A stretch of DNA of 64,000 nt from Gammaproteobacteria bacterium (GTDB lineage Bacteria > Pseudomonadota > Gammaproteobacteria > Pseudomonadales > Azotimanducaceae). The position numbers were made by a program, and so were the translations under genes. Each line of letters starts with the position of its first letter. The first letter of the stretch is position 1. The notes beneath the pieces are model-generated. The model was not told the DNA's origin. It did no database searches and worked only from the letters and a program-made list of their open reading frames with translations. The stretch lies in assembly GCA_002725995.1 (NCBI GenBank), contig PBRQ01000013.1, positions 71,854 to 135,853 of the forward strand, in the 5' to 3' direction. Of this stretch, positions 45,002 through 54,264 are shown piece by piece.

Positions 45002-45763
45002 TTATTGGGCGTTAAAGCCACCGTCGACTGGCAGCACGGTACCTGTAATGTAGGAAGCTGCATCTGAGCATAGCCATGCTGCAATATGGGCGACTTCTTC
45101 TGCTTCTCCCAATCTGGCCATGGGTGTCGAAGTCATAGCGTAGTCTGCGAAGGCTCCCCCGGAACGATCGATCAGGCCATCAACCAGCGGCGTCTTCATA
45201 ATACCGGGGCATATAGCATTTACGCGGATATTGGTCTGGGCATTTTCAAGGGCAACGCATTTAGTGACACCAATCACACCGTGCTTTGATGCCGCATACG
45301 AGACTGCGCCAGCATTCCCATTGAGCCCCATCACCGATGACATATTGACGATAGCGCCACCACCCTGCGCCAGCATCTGCCGAACTTGATACTTGCAGCA
45401 CAGGAATACACCCTTGAGGTTAATGCTCATAACCAGGTCCCAGTTGCTTTCTGACTCGTTCGCAACGATCGTACCTTCACCGACTATCCCTGCATTGTTC
45501 ACAGCACTATCCAGCCGACCATAGGTATCAATCGTGCGCTGGACCATAGCTTCCACTGCGCTTGCATCAGCCACATCTACGTGAACAAAACTGGCGATTC
45601 CACCTCGCTGCTCAATGGTATCAACCGTTTCCTGACCAGCTTTTTCATTGAGATCTGCAACCATCACACTGGCACCCAGTCCGGCCATTGTATATGCGCA
45701 TGCCTGGCCCAGCCCCATACCTGCACCTGTAACCAGTGCCACTTTCCCATCCATTTCATACAT
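45002..45763 (-). CDS. Short-chain dehydrogenase/reductase (SDR)
   Basis: A 253-residue classical SDR. VALVTGAGMGLGQACAYTMAGLG is the cofactor loop and VADLNEKAGQE has the acidic residue that favours NAD. SAVNNAGIVGEG, IVNMSSVMGLNG and YAASKHGVIG give the Ser, Tyr and Lys of the active site. GTVLPVDGGFNAQ is the usual end. AGGAG lies nine bases before the ATG. It converges with the MFS gene. Confidence 0.92.
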   Translation of the reverse strand: MYEMDGKVALVTGAGMGLGQACAYTMAGLGASVMVADLNEKAGQETVDTIEQRGGIASFVHVDVADASAVEAMVQRTIDTYGRLDSAVNNAGIVGEGTIVANESESNWDLVMSINLKGVFLCCKYQVRQMLAQGGGAIVNMSSVMGLNGNAGAVSYAASKHGVIGVTKCVALENAQTNIRVNAICPGIMKTPLVDGLIDRSGGAFADYAMTSTPMARLGEAEEVAHIAAWLCSDAASYITGTVLPVDGGFNAQ

Positions 45764-45839
45764 CGTTTCATGCTCCTGTTAAATTACCCAATAACCTGAT
45801 TGCGAAGGCCCATCACGTATCGTCTAAATTTACTTCAGC

Positions 45840-46589
45840 CTAGCTGGCACGAAGTTTTTCTTCTGAGAGGGTGACCCCTGAGAGTGGATCCAGTGTAACC
45901 ATAGCGACACTCCCCCACTCCTCGTCGCCCAGAAACCCTGGTGCAGGACTCCCGGAGTAGCAGGCCTTGGTTGTACGTTGGCTCACCTCGCGGAATACGT
46001 GTACGTGACCCAGCGCCAGATAGTCAAAACCTGATTCACCGATTTCGTCATGGGTAATCAGCGAAGAGCGCATTTCGCTCCTGTCCTGTGTCAGGTAGCC
46101 ATGGGCCACCCCCAGGTGCCAGAAATCACCGCTTCGTTTCGGAATGTCCGCAAGGGGCTGGTTTCTGTGATCGTGATCCACCAGCGCCCTCCCCCACACG
46201 GTCGCTTCCAGGTCAGGAAACTCTATAGTTTGTCCCTCCTCGTCCATAAGGACCTTGACGTGGGGTCCTGCCTGCGCGAAATCAACTTGTCTGTAGATCG
46301 AGTGGTCGTCATAACAGTCATGGTTGCCGGGAATCAAGACGACCGGACAGGAGGCCCTGCTGAATTCTTCCATGACGAAGTCAACCAGGGCAGTTGCTAC
46401 CCGGCTCGAATCAAACAGGTCCCCGGCGATCAAAAGTAGATCTGCCCGTTGCCGCTGAGATGTATCAATAACCTCGCTGAGCGCTCTTTCCTCCCGCCGA
46501 CGATCAAATGGCCCGCTCTCGTTCCATCGCCCTTCGCTGCTGATGTGAATGTCCGAGGTATGGATCAGTTTAAGTGGTTTACGCTGCAT
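45840..46589 (-). CDS. Metallophosphoesterase (SbcD/calcineurin-like)
   Basis: A 249-residue protein with the full metallophosphoesterase set: HTSDIHI (D-x-H), LLIAGDLFDSS (G-D), PGNHDCYDD (G-N-H-D), GVAHGYL (H) and ALGHVHVF (G-H-x-H). Seven metal ligands are therefore present. It resembles the nuclease subunit SbcD in motif order but is much shorter, and no SbcC partner is adjacent. The start at ATG 46589 is uncertain; a GTG at 46619 is possible. It lies 17 bases after another phosphoesterase gene. Confidence 0.88.
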   Translation of the reverse strand: MQRKPLKLIHTSDIHISSEGRWNESGPFDRRREERALSEVIDTSQRQRADLLLIAGDLFDSSRVATALVDFVMEEFSRASCPVVLIPGNHDCYDDHSIYRQVDFAQAGPHVKVLMDEEGQTIEFPDLEATVWGRALVDHDHRNQPLADIPKRSGDFWHLGVAHGYLTQDRSEMRSSLITHDEIGESGFDYLALGHVHVFREVSQRTTKACYSGSPAPGFLGDEEWGSVAMVTLDPLSGVTLSEEKLRAS

Positions 46590-46606
46590 GGTTTTCGAAT
46601 ATCGAC

Positions 46607-47182
46607 TTAGCGCCGCCACCTGCTCCAGTCGAATGGGTCGATCCCTGTCTCTGTGATTTGCCAGACAGATGCGTTTGCCCTGTCACCTTCGATTTCGAGA
46701 AAACCAATGGTGCCGAGTTGCATCTCGAGGTTATGCGGAAAGGTTGGAGACCCAGGGTTGACACAAAGTATACCGTCTACCATATCAATCGACTCGACGT
46801 GTGTATCACCATAAATGATCACATCCGGTTTTCGATCCGGAAAGTGCCGTGCGATCGAACGCTCCAGAGTAAGGTGCGGCGGCATCTCGGGAACGGGTAC
46901 AACATGGGTTACCCCCACGACGAGCCCGCCCAGTTCCAACGACCAGGCTTCTCGGAGCCGCTCATCGTCAGGCACTGCCGGGCGTCCACCAGAGCCATCA
47001 TCGCCATTCCCACGGGCTACATAGATAGGGGCAATCTCGTTTAACTCATCGACCACCCGCAGTTCATGGAGGTCCCCTGCGTGCAAGATCAGATCAACAC
47101 CCCGGAAAGCATCGAATACCTGCGGCCAGAGTTCCTCTCGAGACTCAGGGATGTGGGTATCAGAAATCAGTCCTATACGCAT
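46607..47182 (-). CDS. YfcE-type metallophosphoesterase
   Basis: A 191-residue phosphodiesterase. MRIGLISDTHIP starts at the first metal motif; LILHAGDLHELRVVDEL, ARGNGDD, VGVTHV and IYGDTHV complete the site. It has the small YfcE/MJ0936 fold and is likely to cleave cyclic or model phosphodiesters, natural substrate unknown. ATG 47182 is the best start, since it begins at the conserved strand. It shares a run of minus-strand genes with 45840-46589 and the kinase at 47234. Confidence 0.88.
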   Translation of the reverse strand: MRIGLISDTHIPESREELWPQVFDAFRGVDLILHAGDLHELRVVDELNEIAPIYVARGNGDDGSGGRPAVPDDERLREAWSLELGGLVVGVTHVVPVPEMPPHLTLERSIARHFPDRKPDVIIYGDTHVESIDMVDGILCVNPGSPTFPHNLEMQLGTIGFLEIEGDRANASVWQITETGIDPFDWSRWRR

Positions 47183-47233
47183 CGTTTTACCGCAGCATTT
47201 CCGCCTGGTTCCATATAGAAGGGAGTCCACCCA

Positions 47234-48319
47234 TTAAAGCAACCCCAGACAATCCAGGTCTTCGATTGCGACACCATTTCGTTCCACCATTTTTGCCATC
47301 CAGGCATAGCCGCGATCGTTATCCGGGTCCATTGTGCCGGCAGTTACGGTCGCGACACACCAGCTGTAAAGCACGCCCACCCGATAATCTTCCCATGCCT
47401 GGGGAAAGTCATAGCCACGCACGCCGCCCTTGATAAGCCCATCGACATAGCTTTGCACCAGTGCTTGTTCATGTTGACGCCGAACTTCTATTTGCGTGCT
47501 GTGACATAGGAAATAGGCGAAATCCTGTATGCCCTTGCCCTTCAGGGGACCCTGATAATCAACAATAATGAGTGGGTTATGTTCGACCCTCTGGCCGAAG
47601 AGCATATTGTCCATTCTGAAGTCTCCGTGCACCAGCGTAGTGGGCGCCTGATCAAGAAGATTCTGCAGTCTATCAATATTTGCGAGGTAGGCATCTCTGC
47701 GCTCATTAATCGAAAAAGGCACCTGGTCACCAAAATATTCGATGAGCTGATCCCATCCCATCTCAGCACCATGGGCCATGTTTGTTGCATTCTCACTGTT
47801 GGCTATATGGGGCAACCAATCGACTGCTTCCAATTTCCCCCAGAAGGATGCATGCAATTTCGCAAGCTCGGCAACACAGATTTCACACTCCTCTAGGGTG
47901 GCACCAATAACCTGGTTACCCATACGATAGTCCGTTGCATCTTCCATCAAGAGCAGAAAATTTTGATTTTCATCGAGTGACGAAGCATAGATTTTGGGGC
48001 TGGCTGCACTGGTCAGTGGCGCCAGTTCTTCGTAAAAACGCACTTCCTTGAGATAGAGGTAGAATTGTTCAGCAACCGCACGATTAGTTTCATTCTCTGC
48101 TGGTAACTTAATCACCAGGCTCTCTGGGCTTGACGCACCTTCCTGGTCATAGTCCATTAGAATTCTGGACATACTGCTCATCATGCCAACACCGGCCCCC
48201 ATGGGTTCCAGCTGAATAGACTTGACGTTGATATGAGAATCGAGCGCACCGGCCTCATGAAGCACCCGTGTCAACCAGCTGCTGTTTACATCACTCAGTA
48301 CTTTTGGTGCTGAGTCCAT
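47234..48319 (-). CDS. APH/EcKL-like phosphotransferase
   Basis: A 361-residue kinase-fold protein. LVIKLP has the ATP lysine. TTLVHGDFRMDNMLF is the catalytic loop (H-G-D-x-x-x-x-N) and LIIVDYQGP the metal-binding Asp. Length and the motif HGDFRMDNMLFG resemble the ecdysteroid-kinase-like/DUF1679 group, which phosphorylates alcohols on sterols and other small molecules. In bacteria this group is found with acyl-CoA and steroid catabolism genes. It is not expected to give antibiotic resistance. Confidence 0.8.
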   Translation of the reverse strand: MDSAPKVLSDVNSSWLTRVLHEAGALDSHINVKSIQLEPMGAGVGMMSSMSRILMDYDQEGASSPESLVIKLPAENETNRAVAEQFYLYLKEVRFYEELAPLTSAASPKIYASSLDENQNFLLLMEDATDYRMGNQVIGATLEECEICVAELAKLHASFWGKLEAVDWLPHIANSENATNMAHGAEMGWDQLIEYFGDQVPFSINERRDAYLANIDRLQNLLDQAPTTLVHGDFRMDNMLFGQRVEHNPLIIVDYQGPLKGKGIQDFAYFLCHSTQIEVRRQHEQALVQSYVDGLIKGGVRGYDFPQAWEDYRVGVLYSWCVATVTAGTMDPDNDRGYAWMAKMVERNGVAIEDLDCLGLL

Positions 48320-48409
48320 AACTATCCTTTTTCCAAATCGTTAAGGTTAAATACCAGACCTTCCGGGGGAAGCACTGACGAAGTACCTGTCGCCATCCGC
48401 CTTTGCAGG

Positions 48410-49210
48410 CTAGTGCGCAACTGCAATCAACTGGCCATCCTGTACCACGGTTCGTGGCGGAGGGCCAAGTGAGCAACGAGAACCAACAGGTGTCACACAC
48501 TTTCCTGATTGCAGGTCAAATACATAGCCGTGCCAATGACAGCGAACCTGTCCACTTGCTTCAGTCGCCTCGAGCGGACCCAGGAGGTGGGGACAGATAG
48601 TTGGGGTTGCTTCCCAGCCCGTAGCACATTCACTCAGAAGGTATTCCCTGCTGTTCATTTCAAAGCGAAACGGTGCCCTCTCACGCAAGGGCGCTACGTC
48701 ACCAAGATTAACTTCCTTACTAGCATCGCGCTGTTGGTCCAGTCGCAATTGTCGTTCCTGCATCATCGCTTCATCTTCATCCCAGAGTACCGTATACAAG
48801 CCGAGATAAAATTTGCCGACTTCTTCTTTTTTGTCCTCTGAGATACCAGCGGCGTAAAACTCGACGCTAATATCGGTCGCACCTCCCTGGTCTGACAGGT
48901 GCGTCCATATCTCGGAAAACTGCTCGCCCCCCGCATAGGCTCGTACCACGTAACAGTCCGTGTCAACGGACAGTTCAAAATGCCCACCGTGATCGGGATC
49001 GGACCAGACACGCCAACCCCAGCGGCCCGCCTCATCCAGTTCACAGTATTCAAAGGCGGAGTTATGTAGGTGAGGCAGGTGCTCCCAGTCCAGCACATTT
49101 TCCCATACACGGACCAGGCTTGCCTGAATTTGACGACAATAGGTCGCTACCAACAGAAGATCCAGCCCATTAGGGTTTTGGGTGAGGGGACTTTTTTGAT
49201 TGGCGGGCAT
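48410..49210 (-). CDS. Rieske 2Fe-2S protein with N-terminal SRPBCC-like domain
   Basis: A 266-residue protein with inverted order. The N-terminal part holds VWENVLDWEHLPHLHNSAFEYCEL, like the start of the catalytic SRPBCC domain of Rieske oxygenases (N-x-x-D-x-x-H-x-x-x-x-H). The C-terminal part is a Rieske domain: CPHLLGPLEA and RCHWHGYVFDL give the two Cys-x-His/Cys-x-x-His ligand pairs, and FDLQSGKCV follows. In ordinary Rieske oxygenases the Rieske domain comes first. It could be a monooxygenase-like enzyme or a ferredoxin fused to a ligand-binding domain. It is upstream of the kinase gene on the same strand, 90 bases away. Confidence 0.8.
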   Translation of the reverse strand: MPANQKSPLTQNPNGLDLLLVATYCRQIQASLVRVWENVLDWEHLPHLHNSAFEYCELDEAGRWGWRVWSDPDHGGHFELSVDTDCYVVRAYAGGEQFSEIWTHLSDQGGATDISVEFYAAGISEDKKEEVGKFYLGLYTVLWDEDEAMMQERQLRLDQQRDASKEVNLGDVAPLRERAPFRFEMNSREYLLSECATGWEATPTICPHLLGPLEATEASGQVRCHWHGYVFDLQSGKCVTPVGSRCSLGPPPRTVVQDGQLIAVAH

Positions 49211-49385
49211 GAGGGTATCCGTTAGCTCTAGTAGCCAACAGTTTTATCTAATACTGGTGACCTTTTCAAGTGAGCAGGTTTCAATGCCCTGGATAAGGGA
49301 ACGATATTCAAATTACTCAGGCAACTGACTCCAACACCACAATTGGTGTTTAATACGGCTAATTCAAAACCATTAGAAGAATCCT

Positions 49386-51269
49386 ATGTCGCTAGCTCAT
49401 CGCTTACCAACACTATCCGCCTTCTTACTGCTGTCTTCGACGGCAGTCGCGGATGCCGAAGGCACGGCTTCGCAGGAGGCTATCACCCGTAAATTGCTGT
49501 GGGGGGACACCCACCTGCATACGGCGAATTCATTCGATGCGTTTCTAAATGCCAACATGACGGTGAAGCCAGATGCCGCATATCGTTATGCCAAAGGTGA
49601 GCCCGTCGTTCATGCCTACAACCGGACCCGTGTGCAAATCCAGACGCCGCTCGATTTCCTGGTGGTGTCGGACCATGCGGAATTTTTCGGCGGCATTCGA
49701 GACATCTACTATGATGGTATCCAGGCAGAGGACCCAAACCTAATAGAAAGTCTGCTCTATTGGTTCAATGAAAATGAGATACGGGATGCAATAGACTCGG
49801 GTACAGGCCCTGAATATTTTGCTCACCTGCTACCCGTATCTGAAGATCCAAGGGAGGCGATTAAAAACTGGACCGAGCGGCCGGAAACACCCGGTGCTGA
49901 AATATCATTTCGCAATGCCTGGCAGGAACTGACCGAAGCAGCGGAAAATCATAATGCGCCAGGAATATTTACGACTTTCATGGGCTGGGAATGGTCGTCG
50001 ACGCCCGGCGGCGCAAACCTCCATAGGATTATCGTGTCAGATGCGGACAAGCAGACCGCAACCTCATTCTTTCCCTTCTCGTCCCTCGACAGCCCGTACC
50101 CAGAAGACCTGTGGCAATGGCTTGCGAAAAAGGAAGCCGAGACTGGGGTGCGCTTTCTTTCGATTCCACATAACTCAAATGTCTCAAAGGGCATTATGTT
50201 TGATGTCACGACCGCCCGTGGCAACCCCATTGATACCCACTATGCAAAGCTGCGGACCCGCTGGGAGCCGGTGGTGGAGATGACACAGATTAAGGGCGAT
50301 TCCGAGACCCATGAGGCCTTTTCCCCTGAAGATGAGTTCGCCCGTTTTGAACCCTTCCCCTTCTACCTGCAGAATGGCACCGAGCCTTATGTGCCGCGAA
50401 AAGGCGACTATGTTCGCGCTGCCCTGCGAACCGGCCTGGAACTGGAACAGCAAGTAGGAACCAACCCGTTTCAATTGGGGATGATCGGTTCCACTGATTC
50501 ACACACCGGACTATCAACGGCGGAGGAACCAAACTTCTGGGGTAAGTTTTCCCGTGATTCAGTGCCGGAGAATAAATCAGACAGTGCACTGGCGGATGGG
50601 CCAAGTGGCTGGACCATGTCCGCTTCAGGCCTCGCAGCGGTCTGGGCTGGAGAAAATACCCGTGACTCGATCATGGATGCGTTCGATAGACGTGAAGTCT
50701 ATGCGACAACGGGCCCCCGTATCCAGGTACGATTGTTTGGCGGCTGGCAATTAACTGAAAGCGACCTTGCGGATCTCACTGCTAACGGATATGCGAAGGG
50801 AGTACCCATGGGGGGTTCGCTTGGGTCCAATGAGGGTCCGGAGGGAGGACCTGCTTTTCTCATACAGGCAATGCGGGACCCCATGACCGCAAACCTGGAT
50901 CGAATACAGATCATCAAAGGCTGGGTTGATAAAACAGGATCGAGCCATGAAAGTGTTTTTAATATTGCATGGGCCGGCGATCGAACGCTTGATGCGAATG
51001 GCAAACTGGCGGCGATCTCTGATACCGTGGACCGTCGAACCGGATCTGTTTCAGATCATGTCGGCGAGGCCGTTCTGACTACTTTTTGGCGCGACCCTGT
51101 ATTTGACCCTTCATCCAGTTGTTTTTATTACGTCCGCGTCCTGCAGATTCCCACCGCGAGACACTCATTGCTTGATCGCATTGCACTCGGCTTAGAGAAC
51201 GCCGGGGACTACCCGGATGTCATACAGGAGCGAGCCTACACTTCACCCATCTGGTATTCGAAGGACTAA
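49386..51269 (+). CDS. Exported DUF3604 protein
   Basis: A 627-residue protein with a cleavable signal peptide (LPTLSAFLLLSSTAVADAEG). The DUF3604 start KLLWGDTHLHTANSFDAF carries the H-x-H metal motif of PHP-like hydrolases. PLDFLVVSDHAEFFGG (D-H), GWEWSS, FLSIPHNSN and GSTDSHTGL supply further His/Asp ligands. The C-terminal half is beta-rich. It is probably a periplasmic metal-dependent hydrolase; no substrate is known for this family. AGAAGAA lies close before ATG 49386. Confidence 0.9.
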   Translation: MSLAHRLPTLSAFLLLSSTAVADAEGTASQEAITRKLLWGDTHLHTANSFDAFLNANMTVKPDAAYRYAKGEPVVHAYNRTRVQIQTPLDFLVVSDHAEFFGGIRDIYYDGIQAEDPNLIESLLYWFNENEIRDAIDSGTGPEYFAHLLPVSEDPREAIKNWTERPETPGAEISFRNAWQELTEAAENHNAPGIFTTFMGWEWSSTPGGANLHRIIVSDADKQTATSFFPFSSLDSPYPEDLWQWLAKKEAETGVRFLSIPHNSNVSKGIMFDVTTARGNPIDTHYAKLRTRWEPVVEMTQIKGDSETHEAFSPEDEFARFEPFPFYLQNGTEPYVPRKGDYVRAALRTGLELEQQVGTNPFQLGMIGSTDSHTGLSTAEEPNFWGKFSRDSVPENKSDSALADGPSGWTMSASGLAAVWAGENTRDSIMDAFDRREVYATTGPRIQVRLFGGWQLTESDLADLTANGYAKGVPMGGSLGSNEGPEGGPAFLIQAMRDPMTANLDRIQIIKGWVDKTGSSHESVFNIAWAGDRTLDANGKLAAISDTVDRRTGSVSDHVGEAVLTTFWRDPVFDPSSSCFYYVRVLQIPTARHSLLDRIALGLENAGDYPDVIQERAYTSPIWYSKD

Positions 51270-51304
51270 TCGTCGCAAGAATTTCGAGAACTTAATCGGC
51301 TTGG

Positions 51305-52498
51305 CTAACGCTTTTGATCAGCTGTACGGATAACCGAGAACATGAGTCCTGCACCTATGATGAAGCAGGCGACAGCGAACCAGCCATTTAGGACAAAACC
51401 TTCTCCGGCATCCGCAAGGATACCGCCTAAAATGGGCGCAACGCCACCACTTAGAGTCACAAACGCAGGGTGAGAGCCGGTGAGTTTACCGCCGGGATCG
51501 ACCCTCGACAGTGCGCCGAGGAAGATTGGCATCATACCAACCGGTAAAAATAGAAACAGCGGCGCTGCGAGAAAAAACTGAATCGTGTTGGCTGGGTTTG
51601 AGATGAATGGTGCCAATATCACCAACAGCAACAATATAGATCCAATCGGGATCATCGATTTGAATTTTGCACCAATCATTCCTGCGATGACGGACATGAA
51701 TATACCGATGCCACTTGCCGCCATGCCCACAAGACCAATAACCTCCGGTGTCAGATCCACCGTACGGCCGATTCGCATGAAGAACATTGCGATGACGCCA
51801 TGCCCCATAAAGATAATCCCCAGCCCGACCAGAGCTATCCAGCCACTCAGAGGAGCGGGCGGCTGTTCTGGCACAGAGCTCTCACTGTCGGCTTCACTTT
51901 CAGTCCGTGGTGTGGCGCGGATGAAGAACAATGCCACCAGGGCCAATACGAAATAGACAGCGAAAAGACCATCACTCTCGCTAAGACCCTGCCCTGGTGC
52001 CAGCTCATAGAACCTCAGGGCCTGGGGCAAGATCAGTGCGAGGACCATGCCCATCCCTGCAACACAGGCGTTGAGAATACCAAAGGTCATATCAGGATTG
52101 TTGCTTCTGCCGGCAGTTGACATGACGGTAGCAATGATTGCGCCGAGAGCCAGGCCTGATATTCCTCTACAGATACCGAGGATCATCAAGTCAGGTGCAA
52201 AGATAGCCCCAAGGTTCATAGCGGCTACGATGATGATGCAGACAAGGAAAGTTCTTTGCGGGTTAAGGCGCCCGGCAAGCTGCGCAAAAATCAACGAATT
52301 GACGGCAACACCCAACATTTCAACCGTGGCTATACGACCGGCCATGGCATTGGTGGTTGAGAACGCCAGGACGATGGAGTCCAGGTTGAATGGCATACCA
52401 AGCGCGGCTGAAAAGCCAAATAGCATGACGGAGATCAACGCCATAAGTTGGGTTCTTGTAAGATCTATGCGACCACTGATGGCAGGATCTACTGTCAT
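51305..52498 (-). CDS. MFS transporter
   Basis: A 397-residue transporter with 12 predicted helices. LMALISVMLFGFSAALGMPFNLDSIVLAFSTTNAMAGRIATVEMLG is the first region, and RGISGLALGAIIATVMSTAGRSNNPDMTFGILNACVAGMG resembles helices 4-5 of drug- and metabolite-porter MFS proteins. ATG 52498 has GAGGGG upstream; the frame runs 14 codons further without support. It converges with the DUF3604 gene at a 35-base gap. Substrate unknown. Confidence 0.85.
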   Translation of the reverse strand: MTVDPAISGRIDLTRTQLMALISVMLFGFSAALGMPFNLDSIVLAFSTTNAMAGRIATVEMLGVAVNSLIFAQLAGRLNPQRTFLVCIIIVAAMNLGAIFAPDLMILGICRGISGLALGAIIATVMSTAGRSNNPDMTFGILNACVAGMGMVLALILPQALRFYELAPGQGLSESDGLFAVYFVLALVALFFIRATPRTESEADSESSVPEQPPAPLSGWIALVGLGIIFMGHGVIAMFFMRIGRTVDLTPEVIGLVGMAASGIGIFMSVIAGMIGAKFKSMIPIGSILLLLVILAPFISNPANTIQFFLAAPLFLFLPVGMMPIFLGALSRVDPGGKLTGSHPAFVTLSGGVAPILGGILADAGEGFVLNGWFAVACFIIGAGLMFSVIRTADQKR

Positions 52499-52627
52499 GG
52501 ATTTCCCCTCTTTTGCAACTGATGCTAGCACAAGGACCATTTGTAAAAAATGCCCTTGCGGTTTGCAGGTCTGTAGTGGATATGAAGATGAGTGGGTTTT
52601 AGCTGGATAGTACCAACCATAGGAATA

Positions 52628-52656
52628 TTTTTGATTGCATCATCACTCTATATAAT
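52628..52656 (+). promoter_or_regulatory. Candidate promoter of the nitroreductase gene
   Basis: A perfect TATAAT lies at 52651-52656, and a weak TTTTTG at 52628-52633 is 17 bases upstream. It sits in the 287-base region 52499-52785, which holds no ORF on either strand. The leader to ATG 52786 would be about 120 bases. Confidence 0.35.
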
Positions 52657-52785
52657 TGTACTGGCGTGGGAAAACGATACACTCTATTCATAAGGATCTG
52701 AGCAGGTTCAACTCACCTGTATTCGCGTGAAACCGGACCATTTGTGTTCTGTTCGCACATTTGAAAATAGTTCCAGGAGATAAAG

Positions 52786-53448
52786 ATGCAGTTAGTCGAC
52801 TCAATTAGACAAAGAAGGAGTATTCGTCAGTTTTTACCCAAGCCCGTGCCTGATCAAATCATCCAGGACATCCTCTCTGAAGCAGTGTGGTCACCTTCCT
52901 GGGGGAACACCCAGCAATGGGAGATGATGGTGGTTACTGGTGACAAGCTTGAAAAACTCAAGGATGAAAACAAAAAGGCCCTGCTGAGTGGTCAGAGTGC
53001 TCAACCGGAACTCCCTTTTCCTGAATCCTGGCCGGATGCCCATAAAGCAAGGTATGGGGAAGTGGGAAAAGCAGTTCTGGCATCCCAGTCGACTGACCGC
53101 GACGATAAGGAGGCACGTCTACAGAATACCGCTCATATGTTTTCCTTTTTTAATTCACCTGCCCTGATCTATTTCATGGTGGACAAAGCGCTCTCACTGG
53201 AATATGCAATTTTAGACGTAGGGCTAATTGTGCAGAATGTGAGTCTACTTGCCTGTGACAAGGGACTGGGAACCTGCATCATGGCTGTATCGGTTATGTA
53301 TCCGGATATCATCCGCGAAGTACTTCCCATTCCTGAGGGCAAACGCCTGATCATAGGTACGGCTTTGGGTTATCCCGATCTTGATGCGCCCATCAACAAT
53401 TTTGAACGAGAGCGAGACCTGGAGCAGGTTGTTACCTGGGTCAACTGA
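52786..53448 (+). CDS. Nitroreductase-family flavoprotein
   Basis: A 220-residue FMN-dependent oxidoreductase. IRQRRSIRQFLPKPVPDQIIQDILSEAVWSPSWGNTQQWEM is the standard nitroreductase start with FMN phosphate contacts (R-R-S-x-R). DVGLIVQNVSLLACDKGLGTC is the long helix, and GTALGYPDLDAPINNFERER the C-terminal FMN contact. Natural substrates are probably quinones or enones. AGGAG lies before ATG 52786. A strong hairpin follows the stop. Confidence 0.93.
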   Translation: MQLVDSIRQRRSIRQFLPKPVPDQIIQDILSEAVWSPSWGNTQQWEMMVVTGDKLEKLKDENKKALLSGQSAQPELPFPESWPDAHKARYGEVGKAVLASQSTDRDDKEARLQNTAHMFSFFNSPALIYFMVDKALSLEYAILDVGLIVQNVSLLACDKGLGTCIMAVSVMYPDIIREVLPIPEGKRLIIGTALGYPDLDAPINNFERERDLEQVVTWVN

Positions 53449-53464
53449 GGACTCCCGTCGCGCT

Positions 53465-53499
53465 GGTCTGTGAGAGCGCTAACAGCGCTCTCACAGACC
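53465..53499. terminator. Perfect 16-base inverted repeat between convergent genes
   Basis: GGTCTGTGAGAGCGCT (53465-53480) is followed by the loop AAC (53481-53483) and its exact reverse complement (53484-53499). It lies 16 bases after the nitroreductase stop and 47 bases from the end of the minus-strand MaoC pseudogene. No T tract follows, so it may act as a bidirectional stop or RNA 3'-end protector. Confidence 0.6.
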
Positions 53500-53546
53500 G
53501 TTCGTCACAAACTAAGGAATACTGGCGGTAGATATTTTCAGGCTAA

Positions 53547-54024
53547 CTAAAACACCATCCTTCCAAGGCTTTCTGCGACACAGGCGGGTTTTTCCTGGCC
53601 CTCAATTTCAACCACAACTTCGGTCATTGTTTCAATCATACCCCCCTTGATCTCAACCCTCTTTAACGTGTTCGTGGTGCGAATACGGGCACCGGCAGGA
53701 ACGGGTGATGGGAATCTCACCCTGTCGAAGCTGTAATTGATACTCAATTTCTGTCCTTCGACCGGCGAGCCTTGATTTTCAGCAGCGTCCTTCGGGAGAT
53801 GCCCCATGATTGACAGAGTCAGGTGCCCGTGGGCGATAGGTACCCCAAAGGGCCCCTGGCTTGCTTGCCCGCTCTACGTCAACATGGATCCACTGGTGAT
53901 CCATCGTCACATCAGCAAATTCTTTGATCCTTTGCTGACTGACCTCAAACCATTGTGTTTGCGAGGCCTGGTTTCCAATACGGCTTTTCATTGTTGCGAA
54001 TGCTTTCTTAAGGGCATCTGTCAT
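53547..54024 (-). pseudogene. MaoC-like enoyl-CoA hydratase broken by one inserted base
   Basis: The first frame (from 54024) reads KSRIGNQASQTQWFEVSQQRIKEFADVTMDHQWIHVDVERASK, a typical MaoC start with the D-x-x-W-I-H active-site helix. It is then lost at about 53857-53859. The other frame supplies GPFGVPIAHGHLTLSIMGHLP, the next MaoC block, to the end at 53547. Removing one G (C on the coding strand) restores AAG CAG GGG CCC and a single protein of about 159 residues (R-specific enoyl-CoA hydratase). A sequencing error in a G/C run is possible, but other genes in the window are also broken. Confidence 0.85.
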
Positions 54025-54264
54025 AGATATTTTCCTGTTTAGTTTTGATCCGTGTTTTGATACCCAGTATAACGCTGAATAAGATGAGCCGATTGCTGGC
54101 GAGGCCTAGCGGTGTAATGATAACAAGCGTATAAAACTAAGTGTGAGGTGACATTCAAGGTCTAGGTTGCAACGCACCTTCACTTCGCTAACCTGGCACA
54201 AGCCCTTTTAGAAGATGTCCAGCAAACAAAACATTCACGATCAGCACAATTGAGGAAATTGATC

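Noticed and set aside
47234-48319. Aminoglycoside resistance kinase
   Set aside because: The fold is APH-like, but length and catalytic-loop text fit the ecdysteroid-kinase-like group found with lipid catabolism; nothing points to antibiotics.
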